From Thiobacillus sp. (GTDB taxonomy: Bacteria > Pseudomonadota > Gammaproteobacteria > Burkholderiales > Thiobacillaceae): 64,000 nucleotides of DNA. A model generated the notes under the pieces. The model did not search any database, was not told the origin of the DNA, and worked only from the letters and a program-made list of their open reading frames with translations. This document shows positions 1 through 9,819 of the stretch, piece by piece; position 1 is the stretch's first letter, and each line of letters starts with the position of its first letter. The stretch is from positions 1 to 64,000 of the forward strand of contig JAIBFA010000011.1 of assembly GCA_019459325.1 (NCBI GenBank), given 5' to 3'. The translations under genes were made by a program, and so were the position numbers.

Positions 1-658
1 ACCTCCTGCGGGGGGGGGCGCGCCCCCCCCCCGACTCCAGCCAGTGCGGCGAGTCGGCGGCCTTGATCTTGCGGTAGAGCGCGTAGGCGAGCGCGCCGTC
101 GACGAGCAGTTCCGCGAACAGCATCGGTGCGGCGTAGACCACATACAGCGAGGCCAGCGCGAGGCCGAGCGCGAACACCACCGCGATGAGAGGAATCGCC
201 AGCTCGTCGGCGTCGACCACCGCGCTCGTCGCCTCCGCCAGCGGCGATGCGGAATCGGACTCCATCGGCACAAACGATGCCTGCCCGTCGAACGACCCGC
301 TGGCGCCGCCCCCGCCGAAATTGCCACCGCCACCCTGGAATATCGGGACGCTCTCGCCGGACCCGCTCGGCACCAGGCCGGAAAGATCGGGGATGTCCAC
401 ATAGTCCTCGGCCTTGGTGCGCAGCCACAGCCACAGCAGGACGAGGAAAACGCCGTAGGCCATCAGCAGCGCCAGCGGATAACGCAGCGCCATGCTGGTG
501 ACGCCCAGTTCCAGCATGATGAAGGAAAACAGCAGTCCCGCCGCGCCGGTGAGGCCGACGATCAGACTCATCTGGATGCGTGGGAAGGCATCCTGTTCGA
601 GTTGCCGTTTGATGCGCAGGATGGCGTGGGAGCGGGTGAGGTGGAGGCGGCGGGGCAT
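1..658 (-). CDS. membrane protein, C-terminus cut by window edge
   Basis: An open frame runs from ATG at 658-656 to the window edge without a stop (about 219 codons). The protein begins MPRRLHLTRSHAIL, followed by two hydrophobic segments (about residues 30-55 and 60-80). A Gly-rich loop with GGGGNFGGGGASG lies near residues 110-125, then another hydrophobic pair (about 155-190). I do not recognise the family; it resembles hypothetical membrane proteins of Burkholderiales-type bacteria. The start codon lies 3 nt after the stop of the upstream 200-aa membrane protein (TGA-GCC-ATG), so the two are probably translationally coupled. The last ten or so codons before the edge are low complexity and should not be trusted. 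Confidence 0.6.
   Translation of the reverse strand, partial: MPRRLHLTRSHAILRIKRQLEQDAFPRIQMSLIVGLTGAAGLLFSFIMLELGVTSMALRYPLALLMAYGVFLVLLWLWLRTKAEDYVDIPDLSGLVPSGSGESVPIFQGGGGNFGGGGASGSFDGQASFVPMESDSASPLAEATSAVVDADELAIPLIAVVFALGLALASLYVVYAAPMLFAELLVDGALAYALYRKIKAADSPHWLESGGGRAPPRRR
10..31. repeat. G9-CGCG-C9 palindrome at the window edge
   Basis: Nine G, then CGCG, then a run of C form a perfect palindrome. It lies inside the partial membrane-protein frame, where it would encode low-complexity Gly/Arg/Ala/Pro. Such a sequence is unusual in coding DNA and its place at the extreme edge suggests an assembly or sequencing artefact. A real hairpin cannot be excluded. Confidence 0.6.
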
Positions 659-661
659 GGC

Positions 662-1264
662 TCAGACGTCCGCTCGTCTTTTTCTGAGATAAATATAAGA
701 GGCCAGCACAACCATCACCACGAAGTTCTTGCTGGCAGCAGAGACAAGGAAGGGCACGAATGACCTGGCGTGATACATGCTCAACGTCTCGTAATTGGAC
801 ATGGCAAACAAAGCGAGAAGTGAAAGCAGCAACAAATGCAGTGACCATTTGTGCTGCAAGAATAAAGCGACGCTCGCAACCAAAGAGGCCAAACCAGCCG
901 CCAAGGTCAACAGTCGCAACACAGGGCTTGAATACCACCCTTCAGTCATTCCCTGCCATACGGATGAGTAACTTGAATTGACAAGATACAAGGACAGTAG
1001 AAGCAGCAACGCGGGAATGCCCCATTCAATGATGGATCTCCTTCCCGGCACATCTGCGCCGTCGGTCTTGGATGTGATCGCCATCACAAGGATGGAAATG
1101 CCCGCAACAGGAATCCATAAGACCACTGCGGCGACGGATAGCCAATGAAGCGCCAGTGAAGTATTTTCACTATGGCCGAGCAAGGCGACACCAACAAAGG
1201 CGCCGACTAAAACTACAGTTACCAATGTCGCCAGAATAAGAAGGACCTTCGCTAAGGTATGCAT
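662..1264 (-). CDS. hypothetical multi-pass membrane protein
   Basis: A 200-residue protein with about five or six hydrophobic segments (residues 5-30, 40-65, 80-98, 118-137, 142-158 and 175-192) and a basic tail KRRADV. No catalytic motif is visible and I do not recognise a family. It lies 86 nt downstream of the fatty-acid-hydroxylase gene and immediately upstream of the partial membrane protein on the same strand. Its base composition is more AT-rich than the housekeeping genes further on, as is usual for accessory DNA. Function unknown. Confidence 0.6.
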   Translation of the reverse strand: MHTLAKVLLILATLVTVVLVGAFVGVALLGHSENTSLALHWLSVAAVVLWIPVAGISILVMAITSKTDGADVPGRRSIIEWGIPALLLLLSLYLVNSSYSSVWQGMTEGWYSSPVLRLLTLAAGLASLVASVALFLQHKWSLHLLLLSLLALFAMSNYETLSMYHARSFVPFLVSAASKNFVVMVVLASYIYLRKRRADV

Positions 1265-1306
1265 CGGTTCTCTCCCTTATGTTTTTGAATTGCAAGATTA
1301 AGAGGA

Positions 1307-1337
1307 TTAAGGGGGTCAGTTCATGCTGACCCCTTAA
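1307..1337. repeat. inverted repeat between accessory genes
   Basis: TTAAGGGGGTCAG pairs with CTGACCCCTTAA across a short loop TTCATG, with one bulged G. It fills most of the gap between the hydroxylase and the 200-aa membrane protein. It could act as a weak bidirectional terminator. AAGGGGTCAG-type palindromes also recur as dispersed extragenic repeats in proteobacteria. No second copy was seen in this window. Confidence 0.5.
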
Positions 1338-1350
1338 GTTATTCAACGAG

Positions 1351-2073
1351 TCATGCCCCATCGTTGACGTCTTTGTAGGCGAGCATCTGAACTAATTGCT
1401 GTTCCTTTGCATCGTCGAAGCCGCATGTGTGAACCCACTCCTTTGGGTTCTCATAGGTCCCGAACAGCATGTCCCACCAGGTGATGTCTCCGTAGTTGTT
1501 CTTGTGGCGGTCGTACTGATGGTGGATGCGATGCATCTCAGGACGCTGGAAGAAGAACCCGACCCAGCGAGGTGTTTTGACGTTGGTGTGATAGAAGAAC
1601 TCGCCCAGTGCCGTGCAGAGCGTGTAAATCGCGCCGGCCTCGATCGAAAGACCGAGGACGGTATAGACAAGCAGACTGCCGATGATCGAGTTGACGATCA
1701 TTTCTCCGGGATGCTTGTAGAAGGACGTGATGACCTCCAGGCGCTGTGGGCTGTGGTGGATCTGATGGAAACCGCGCCACAGAAAGCTGTATTCATGGCG
1801 CCAGCGGTGCCACCAGTAGAAGACAAACGTGGCGACAAAGTACGCGATGAGCCCGCCGGCTGCGGGTGACACATGTTCCGAAAGATGGAAGACCGACGCC
1901 GAGGACAGCCAGCGTTCCCAAGTGAGGCCTGCAAGCAGGATGACGCCGAGCTGGACGCCGTTGATCAGGAGCACCCGCAGCGGCCAGGTGCGTACCTGCG
2001 GCAAGGGCCATCCGGGTACGATCCGCTCAAGAAGGAAGCAGAAGGCAAACACGGCAATGATGGTTGTCAGCAC
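1351..2073 (-). CDS. fatty acid hydroxylase/sterol desaturase superfamily protein
   Basis: A 240-residue integral membrane protein of the di-iron fatty acid hydroxylase superfamily (C-5 sterol desaturase, carotene hydroxylase and relatives). The diagnostic histidine clusters are visible: HRWRHE at 89-94, HQIHH at 103-107 and HRIHH at 181-185. Further histidines follow in QYDRHKNNYGD. Hydrophobic segments lie at about 1-16, 32-50 and 72-88. Such proteins use O2 and a di-iron centre to oxidise lipid-like substrates; the substrate here cannot be told. It starts 21 nt after the putative Mrr-like nuclease gene on the same strand, so it may be co-transcribed with the nuclease cassette, though a lipid role suggests a separate function. 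Confidence 0.85.
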   Translation of the reverse strand: MLTTIIAVFAFCFLLERIVPGWPLPQVRTWPLRVLLINGVQLGVILLAGLTWERWLSSASVFHLSEHVSPAAGGLIAYFVATFVFYWWHRWRHEYSFLWRGFHQIHHSPQRLEVITSFYKHPGEMIVNSIIGSLLVYTVLGLSIEAGAIYTLCTALGEFFYHTNVKTPRWVGFFFQRPEMHRIHHQYDRHKNNYGDITWWDMLFGTYENPKEWVHTCGFDDAKEQQLVQMLAYKDVNDGA

Positions 2074-2094
2074 TATTGGCGCTCCGGCGGGTTG

Positions 2095-3006
2095 TTATGG
2101 AGTCTGAACTGCCCCGGATATTTCGGAGCCCGAAAAATTGACCGACAGCTTGGTCTCACCAGTCTCTGTGAGAGTGGCAACCGCCATCGCGCTCTTGCCA
2201 GAGATAGTCGACTTCCCCCAAGCCACTTGGACATCGCCAATCCTCCCATGCCGCATGCCGAACCGCCCGACCTCAACTTTGCATGGGCCGACTATGCGAA
2301 TGAATTCAACAGGTCTCAGCACTTCTGGCTCCAGCTTCTTCATGTACAGCGGTTTCCCTTCATGGTCGGGTGGCTTCCAAAAAAGCTCGAACCATCTGTG
2401 CTCATCGTTTCCTTCAGCCAATAGGTAGTCGCGTACACGCGGGCTGTTCAAAAGCCTATCGACCAGTTCCTTCGTTTGGCAGTGTTCTGAACCGTCTTCG
2501 AGGTAGAGTAAGTTGTCTGGGCTCGTTACGACGGTTTCTGGGGGAAGCACGTCGACCCGCGCAACGCCAATTCTGACCTTCTCTGCGGCAATCGATACTG
2601 ACTTCAGCCAAAGGGAGCCATTGGGTCCGAGCATAGAAGGGATCTTCGCGTCATCGATGTCTTCGAGGGTAAACAGTTCGATTCCGAACTTACTCGCTAC
2701 ATCGCGTGCCTCTGGTGTGAAGCCACTCCGGGAGGCCAACAGCAAGACATGAGTATCAAGCCGATCATGCTTGGCTTTCATCGTATCGACCCATGTCACG
2801 TCAGCGACGCGTTTGTGGTCGCGACATTCAACCGATACGAAAACGCGTTGAGAGCCAACTTTCCCCTCAATGACAACGTCGACTTCGCGAAAGCGCTTGG
2901 TCAAACGGTCACGCATCATTTTGGATTCGATTACCTTTGCGCCCTCGGAAAGATTGAGCCGTACGAGATAGATCAAGCGCTGGAAGTCATTTGATCGCTT
3001 CGGCAT
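2095..3006 (-). CDS. putative Mrr-like restriction endonuclease (PD-(D/E)XK)
   Basis: A 303-residue protein. The N-terminal third shows the layout of an Mrr-type nuclease core: EVDVVIEG (Asp43), then a beta strand ending in VSVECRDHKR (Glu60, with Arg62 where Lys is usual), then VTWVDTMKAKHDRL. The strand/helix pattern THVLLLASRSGFTPEA and the segment FGIELFTLEDI follow, as in Mrr-like enzymes. The C-terminal two thirds (about 120-303) are unrecognised and could hold target recognition. It starts 12 nt after the 155-aa gene and belongs to the same minus-strand operon as the OLD nuclease. The DNA is AT-richer than neighbouring core genes. Function as a restriction or defence nuclease is inference from the motif and context. 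Confidence 0.55.
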   Translation of the reverse strand: MPKRSNDFQRLIYLVRLNLSEGAKVIESKMMRDRLTKRFREVDVVIEGKVGSQRVFVSVECRDHKRVADVTWVDTMKAKHDRLDTHVLLLASRSGFTPEARDVASKFGIELFTLEDIDDAKIPSMLGPNGSLWLKSVSIAAEKVRIGVARVDVLPPETVVTSPDNLLYLEDGSEHCQTKELVDRLLNSPRVRDYLLAEGNDEHRWFELFWKPPDHEGKPLYMKKLEPEVLRPVEFIRIVGPCKVEVGRFGMRHGRIGDVQVAWGKSTISGKSAMAVATLTETGETKLSVNFSGSEISGAVQTP

Positions 3007-3018
3007 ATTCGTGTTGGT

Positions 3019-3486
3019 TCAGGCCTGACGCAGGACGTGCAATGCAAGTTCTGAAATATGCTTGAATTCCAAACGTGAGGATGGTGGTCGAAGAGTGAGA
3101 GTTTTTGATTTTGCTTTCGACTTGTCCAGTATGGGTAAGAATTCAGCGTGCGACCAAAAATAAAATCTGTTAAAGGAGCGGTTCGCTGCAATCCAATACT
3201 GTGGTTTGTATGCGCCAGTACCAATGGTGCGCCATGTCGCCAGTTGGCTTTGCATCAATAGGGCTCCACCAGTGTCTTCAATAACCTTCGCTTCGATGAG
3301 TGTCGGTGTATGAGTTCCCACAAGAGAGAACCATAAATCAGGAAGTGCAGCGTCCTTGAATCGACCTGCTAGGACGGCAGTATCTGCGGCCTGACCGTCC
3401 AAGCTAACGTAGATGTCTTTCGTTGCGTTAATGAATGGGGCGATGTACCGGTATAGCTCGGCAACCAACCTGTGTTCTTGTTTCAT
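3019..3486 (-). CDS. small protein with possible PD-(D/E)XK nuclease motif
   Basis: A 155-residue protein with no family I can name. It shows an N-terminal helix with a conserved-looking glutamate (EHRLVAELYRYI), then ALPDLWFSL (Asp50) and TLIEAKV (Glu65, Lys67). This spacing is expected for a PD-(D/E)XK phosphodiesterase core, and a QSQLATWR helix follows. No transmembrane segment or signal peptide is seen. It lies 55 nt downstream of the frameshifted OLD nuclease and 12 nt upstream of the Mrr-like gene, so all three are probably one transcript. The nuclease assignment rests on short motifs only; it could instead be an antitoxin or accessory subunit. Confidence 0.4.
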   Translation of the reverse strand: MKQEHRLVAELYRYIAPFINATKDIYVSLDGQAADTAVLAGRFKDAALPDLWFSLVGTHTPTLIEAKVIEDTGGALLMQSQLATWRTIGTGAYKPQYWIAANRSFNRFYFWSHAEFLPILDKSKAKSKTLTLRPPSSRLEFKHISELALHVLRQA

Positions 3487-3541
3487 TGTGGCTCCGTGGA
3501 TAAATGGGGGTTGATCCTATTTGTTTTTTTGTTGGCGATGT

Positions 3542-5462
3542 TTAATTGCCATGGGAAGACTCGGCAAATGAAATGATATTTTTTGCTAATTGCTGAAGCG
3601 AGGAGGAGCGAGTGTTATTGACCCATGCTGTTTCAAGTGCTCGCGACACTGCCAGAGGATTCTTTTTCAACCCGCCAGCATTTCCATAGTGGGCAGCAGC
3701 AGCGTCGCAGTGCTGTTTCCAGTTTTCTCCTAGCTCCGCCTCGACGACCTGCGTAATGTTCGTATTCCACATGGTGAGATCATTACGCCAGATAGAAGTC
3801 GAAGGCCACATATTCTCGGAAGCATGGCCGAGGAGCGACAAAATGGCAGCGTTATCGTTCTTGTGTTTGATGATGTCGTCTGCCTTCGTTGTTCCAGTGT
3901 CCGCATCCAGAACAACATACACAGGTATCTGGAGTTGCTTTGCCATCGCAAGCGGCTTCATGATTTCGCTCTTGCCGCCAACCGGAACAATATGGCAACC
4001 GTGCCTCCTAAATTGCGACATCAAACCAGACAGCGACAGATAAGCTGTAATGTATGCGACGTCTTCGATTCCTTCGGCTAAGACGAGTACTTTGCAAAAA
4101 AACATTTCATTGAGGCCTGAGCTAAGGGCGGGATAAAGCTTTGCCTGCATGCCAGTCTCTTTAAGCAGTTTCTGCCCTGCAGCGTGTAGCGACTCCGAAA
4201 GGTCTTTATAAGACAGCTGCGAGACACGCGATTCGGCTGGTTTCCCGTACTCACGGACTACCCGTACAGTTTCGAAATCATCACCGGGAACAAATAGGGG
4301 GCTATGGGTGCAAAGAACAATCTGTGCCCCTTGAGACAGATCGTGAAGCACTTCTGCTAGGTAACGTGCTTGTGGTGGATGCTGATATAGCTCCGGCTCC
4401 TCAATAGCCAAAATCAAGGTCGGTCCCGTTTCGTCATCCGCAAGTTCTTGTAGCAAGTGTGAGCATGTACGACCGCTGCATTCCATGGCCGAATCTGGCG
4501 AGTTGCCCTTCAAATCCACGCTCACCTATTTTGATATGTGCCCAGGGTTCCTCGACCTTCACTGACTTCTCGGAGTCTTGAGTCCAGAGTACTTTAGCTG
4601 TCGCTTCGGGGTGTGCCCAATCTTTAAGCTTCACTTCAAGCGATACGGAAAGGCTATCCAATACAGACTGTTCCGCGTCCAGCATTGCTTGGTATTCGAT
4701 ACGTAGGGAGTCACGAAGCTTTCCGACCTTCTCTCCGAAGTCGACTTTCGATCTGATTGTTCGGCCTAGTAGTTGCCCCAAGCCCGAATTCTTGGACTCT
4801 TGGCTTTCTTCCGTAATGTCCTTTACAGCTGGAACAAATACCCATTGCACATGCGGTGCAAGGCGATTTGCGCCTTTAGTAGCACCATAGAATTGGTCTT
4901 CGCTAGGGATAAGAGAGCATTTTGTTGGATTGGCAGCTTCAAAACTCTGAAGGGCGGCAGCCATGTCCCCCTTTGTTTTAGCAACCGGAAGTGCTGGGTG
5001 GCTGTCCTTTAATCCATCGTATATAGCTTTGAGCGCCGTAGCACTTTCACCGCCTTTATCTGCTTCGAAATATCGCCTGAACTCTTCCATGCCAAGTCGA
5101 TTGCCAAACTGACGAACCTCGGCTCTTTCTAGTCCAGGATCATATTTGGCGACCGCAGAGACAATCAACTTGTCCTGACGGACATAGTCAGCAAGGTCGG
5201 TTTTGGCTTGGTCCGTCAAGCCTGTAAATGTAACGGTGATTTTTATTGGTTCGCTGACGTTCTTATGGTGAAAATCATCTGCAGAAAGCTTGCTAAGGTC
5301 GGTCTTCGAGTCCTTATATTGGCGAAAGAAAACGTTTAAAGCCGTCAATATTGTTGACTTGCCAGCTCCGTTCGGGCCGACAAAACAGGAGTAGTCCCCA
5401 AACAAGATTGTTTCGTCTTTGAACCCACGAAAATTTTCGATTCGAACGGACTCGATTATCAC
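3542..5462 (-). pseudogene. OLD-family ATP-dependent endonuclease, frameshifted
   Basis: Two overlapping frames together encode one OLD-family protein (ABC-type ATPase plus TOPRIM nuclease). The upstream frame (5462-4434, 342 aa) carries MIIESVRIENFRGF and Walker A GPNGAGKST at residues 29-37. It runs in frame to HGMQRSYMLTL, then continues as a nonsense tail. The downstream frame (to 3542) resumes with LLQELADDE and carries the Walker B region LILAIEEPELYQHPPQAR, the H-loop LCTHSP, and TOPRIM motifs LVLAEGIEDVAY and VYVVLDADTGT. Removing one base near 4454 restores a continuous product of about 639 aa, the usual family size. Causes could be true inactivation, sequencing error or, less likely, recoding. 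It leads an operon with two putative nucleases. No UvrD-like partner is present, so this is not a canonical Gabija pair. Confidence 0.85.
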
Positions 5463-5574
5463 TGCATCCCCCTGGCTAATTAGTAAATTGTATTTGGTTT
5501 CATGAGCATATCCCCTTGTCTAGGATTGCAGTATTCGGATGAGGGCGCAACATCGTGACCAGATCAAAGACGAC

Positions 5575-5605
5575 AAAAAAGCGCGACTGATCACTCAGAC
5601 GCGCT
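5575..5605 (-). terminator. intrinsic terminator after htpG
   Basis: Read on the minus strand, AGCGCGTCTGA pairs with TCAGTCGCGCT (one mismatch, loop GTGA) and is followed by six T (5580 down to 5575). It lies about 63 nt beyond the htpG stop and separates it from the OLD-nuclease operon. Confidence 0.75.
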
Positions 5606-5625
5606 CGGAACAACAGACAAGGTCA

Positions 5626-5652
5626 TTCGTGTTTCGACCAGCTCAACACGAA
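5626..5652. repeat. REP-like palindrome
   Basis: TTCGTGTT and AACACGAA form a perfect 8-bp inverted repeat around TCGACCAGCTC. The core TTCGACCAGCTCAACACGAA closely resembles the widespread proteobacterial extragenic palindrome family of the form TTCGACAAGCTCAGGACGAA. It sits 16 nt past the htpG stop codon. Only one copy was noticed in this window. Confidence 0.55.
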
Positions 5653-5668
5653 CGGCCCTTTACCTTCA

Positions 5669-7564
<1,896 letters not shown>

Positions 7565-7602
7565 GCCTTTATCTCCCGTAACGTACAAACAAGGTGAACG
7601 GG

Positions 7603-7631
7603 AGGTGGGGGCGGGGGGAGCGGGTTTCAAG
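7603..7631 (-). promoter_or_regulatory. sigma-32 (heat-shock) promoter for htpG
   Basis: On the minus strand, CTTGAAA (7631-7625) and CCCCACCT (7610-7603) are 14 nt apart, close to the RpoH consensus CTTGAAA-N11-16-CCCCATNT. The predicted start lies about 30 nt before the htpG ATG, which has the ribosome site GGGAGA. Confidence 0.75.
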
Positions 7632-7633
7632 CC

Positions 7634-7662
7634 CTGGTGCATCAGGCGCACCAGCGCACCAG
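7634..7662 (-). terminator. hairpin between ppk and htpG
   Basis: CTGGTGC (7634-7640) pairs with GCACCAG (7656-7662). It lies just past the ppk stop and upstream of the htpG promoter and could end ppk transcription. No long T run follows, so efficiency is uncertain. Confidence 0.4.
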
Positions 7663-7674
7663 GATAAACCCCGC

Positions 7675-9747
7675 CTATGGATTTTTCTGTTTGGTCAGCA
7701 ACGCCAGCAGCTCGACCTGCGCGCAGTAGCCCTTGGCGCGTCGCTTCGACCGGCGGCGGTAGCTGCCGTCGGAATGCATGTCCCAGGCCTGCACGTTGTC
7801 GCGCAGGTAGGGCTTGAGGCCTTCGATGATCACGCGCTTCTTCAGCTTGGGGTTGAGGATGGGGAAGCCGGTCTCGATACGGCGGAAGAAGTTGCGGTCC
7901 ATCCAGTCGGCCGACGACAGGTAGACCTGCTCGTCGCCGCCATTCTTGAAGTAGAAGATGCGCGTGTGTTCAAGGAAGCGGCCAACGATGGAGCGCACCC
8001 GGATGTTCTCGGAGAGCCCCTCGATGCCGGGGCGTAGCGCGCATACGCCACGGATGATGAGGTCGATCTTGACGCCGGCCTGTGACGCGGCGTAGAGCGC
8101 GGCGATGACCTGCGGCTCCAGTAGCGCGTTCATCTTGGCGACGATGGCGGCGGGCTTCCCGGCTGCGGCGAGCTCGGCCTCGTGGTTGATGGCGGCAACC
8201 ACTTCGCTGTGCAGGGTGAACGGCGACTGCCACAGCCGCTTGAGCTTGCCGGCCTTGCCGAGGCCGGTGATCTGGGTGAACAGGCTGCTGACGTCGGCGG
8301 TGATCGCTTCGTCGCAGGTCAGCAGGCCGAAGTCGGTATACAGGCGTGCGGTGCGGGCGTGGTAGTTGCCGGTGCCCAGATGCGCGTAGGGGCGCAGCCC
8401 GCCTTCCTCGCGGCGGATGACGAGCGCGAGCTTGGCGTGCGTCTTGTGGCCGACCACGCCGTAGACGACATGGGCGCCGACCTCTTCCAGTTTGGCGGCC
8501 CAGTTGATGTTGGCTTCCTCGTCGAAGCGTGCCATCAGCTCGACCACCACGGTGACTTCCTTGCCCGACTGCGCGGCGCGGATCAGCGCCTGCATCAGTT
8601 TGGAGTCGGTGCCGGTGCGGTAGACCGTCTGCCGCATGGCGACGACGTGGGGGTCGTCGGCGGCCTGCTCGATGAAGTCGATCACCGGCTGGAATGATTC
8701 GAACGGGTGGTGCAGCAGGATGTCGCCCTTGCGGATCTGCGCGAAGATGTCTTCGTCCTTGGCCAGCCGGGCGGGCAGGGCGGGGGCGAAGGGGGTGAAT
8801 TTCAGATCGGGGCGGTCGACCCAGTCGGGCACCTGCATCAGGCGAACCAGGTTCACCGGGCCGTGCTCCTGGTAGAGGGCGTCGGCGTCGAGCTCAAACT
8901 GTTCCAGCAGGAACGCAGTCATCGATGCCGAGCAGTTGTCGGCCACTTCCAGCCGCACTGCCGCGCCGAAATGTCGCTGCGGCAGTTCGCCCTGCAGGGC
9001 CTGACGCAGGTTCTTGGTTTCCTCGTCGTCCACAAACAGCGTGGAGTTGCGGGTGACGCGGAACTGGTAGCAGCCTTCCACCGTCATCCCGGTGAACAGT
9101 TCGCCGACGTGGGCATGCAGGATCGACGACAGGAACACGAAGCCGTATTCGCAGCCGGCGATCTCTTCCGGCATGCGGATCACGCGCGGCAATGCGCGCG
9201 GGGCCTGCACCACGGCGGCGCCGGAATTGCGGCCGAAGGCATCGCGCCCGGACAGCTCGACCGCAAAGTTGAGGCTCTTGTTCAGCACGCGCGGGAAGGG
9301 GTGCGAGGGGTCGAGCCCCACCGGCGTCAGCACCGGCATCAGCTCGCGGAAAAAGTAATTGCGTATCCACGTCGCCTGGGTTTCGTTCCACTGCGTGCGG
9401 CGGAAGAAATGAATGCCCTGTTCGGCCAGTTCGGGGATGATTTCCTCGTTGAAGAGCGCGTACTGTTTGGCCACCAGCGCATGCGCGGTCTCCGATACCG
9501 CGCGGTATTGCTGGCGCGGCGTCATGCCGTCGGGCGAGCGCTGGGTGGAATTGGCGCGAATCTGCTCCTTCAGGCCTGCGACCCGCACCTCGAAAAACTC
9601 GTCCATGTTGCTGGAAAAAATGCAGAGAAACTTCAAGCGTTCCAGCAGCGGCATGTTGGGATCGTCCGCCTGCGCCAGCACGCGGCGCTGAAATTCGAGA
9701 ATGCCGAGTTCGCGGTTGATCAGGGTGTCGGGACTGGGCAGGTTCAT
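7675..9747 (-). CDS. ppk: polyphosphate kinase 1
   Basis: Ppk1 reversibly transfers the gamma phosphate of ATP to inorganic polyphosphate at the membrane. From ATG at 9747 ([14 protein letters not shown]) the product is 690 aa, the usual size; a longer frame to 9822 exists but adds an unlikely N-terminus. The N-domain shows [14 protein letters not shown] and [16 protein letters not shown]. The catalytic region holds [13 protein letters not shown], the phosphohistidine motif GHKTHAKL and [18 protein letters not shown]. The C-terminus holds [16 protein letters not shown] and [12 protein letters not shown]. It is divergent from the CYTH-CHAD gene, which also concerns phosphate polymers, and a Pho box lies between them. 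htpG follows on the same strand with its own promoter. Confidence 0.97.
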   Translation of the reverse strand: MNLPSPDTLINRELGILEFQRRVLAQADDPNMPLLERLKFLCIFSSNMDEFFEVRVAGLKEQIRANSTQRSPDGMTPRQQYRAVSETAHALVAKQYALFNEEIIPELAEQGIHFFRRTQWNETQATWIRNYFFRELMPVLTPVGLDPSHPFPRVLNKSLNFAVELSGRDAFGRNSGAAVVQAPRALPRVIRMPEEIAGCEYGFVFLSSILHAHVGELFTGMTVEGCYQFRVTRNSTLFVDDEETKNLRQALQGELPQRHFGAAVRLEVADNCSASMTAFLLEQFELDADALYQEHGPVNLVRLMQVPDWVDRPDLKFTPFAPALPARLAKDEDIFAQIRKGDILLHHPFESFQPVIDFIEQAADDPHVVAMRQTVYRTGTDSKLMQALIRAAQSGKEVTVVVELMARFDEEANINWAAKLEEVGAHVVYGVVGHKTHAKLALVIRREEGGLRPYAHLGTGNYHARTARLYTDFGLLTCDEAITADVSSLFTQITGLGKAGKLKRLWQSPFTLHSEVVAAINHEAELAAAGKPAAIVAKMNALLEPQVIAALYAASQAGVKIDLIIRGVCALRPGIEGLSENIRVRSIVGRFLEHTRIFYFKNGGDEQVYLSSADWMDRNFFRRIETGFPILNPKLKKRVIIEGLKPYLRDNVQAWDMHSDGSYRRRSKRRAKGYCAQVELLALLTKQKNP

Positions 9748-9801
9748 GATGTGTTTATTGGTGGTGTGCTTCAATGATAAACGTCCGCGTCTAACCGAGA
9801 T

Positions 9802-9819
9802 ATGACAGTTATATGACAA
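9802..9819 (-). promoter_or_regulatory. Pho box between ppk and the CYTH-CHAD gene
   Basis: The minus-strand sequence TTGTCATATAACTGTCAT matches the PhoB box consensus CTGTCATAWAWCTGTCAY at all but one position. It lies 54 nt before the ppk ATG and overlaps the start codon of the divergent gene. PhoB would be expected to activate ppk under phosphate limitation and might occlude the other gene; this is inference. Confidence 0.7.

Noticed and set aside
44-763. 239-codon plus-strand frame at the window start
   Set aside because: It overlaps two membrane-protein frames on the minus strand and has a His/Gln/Arg-rich composition typical of an antisense frame.
3542-5462. Gabija defence system (GajA/GajB)
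   Set aside because: GajA is an OLD-family protein, but no UvrD-like GajB helicase is adjacent.
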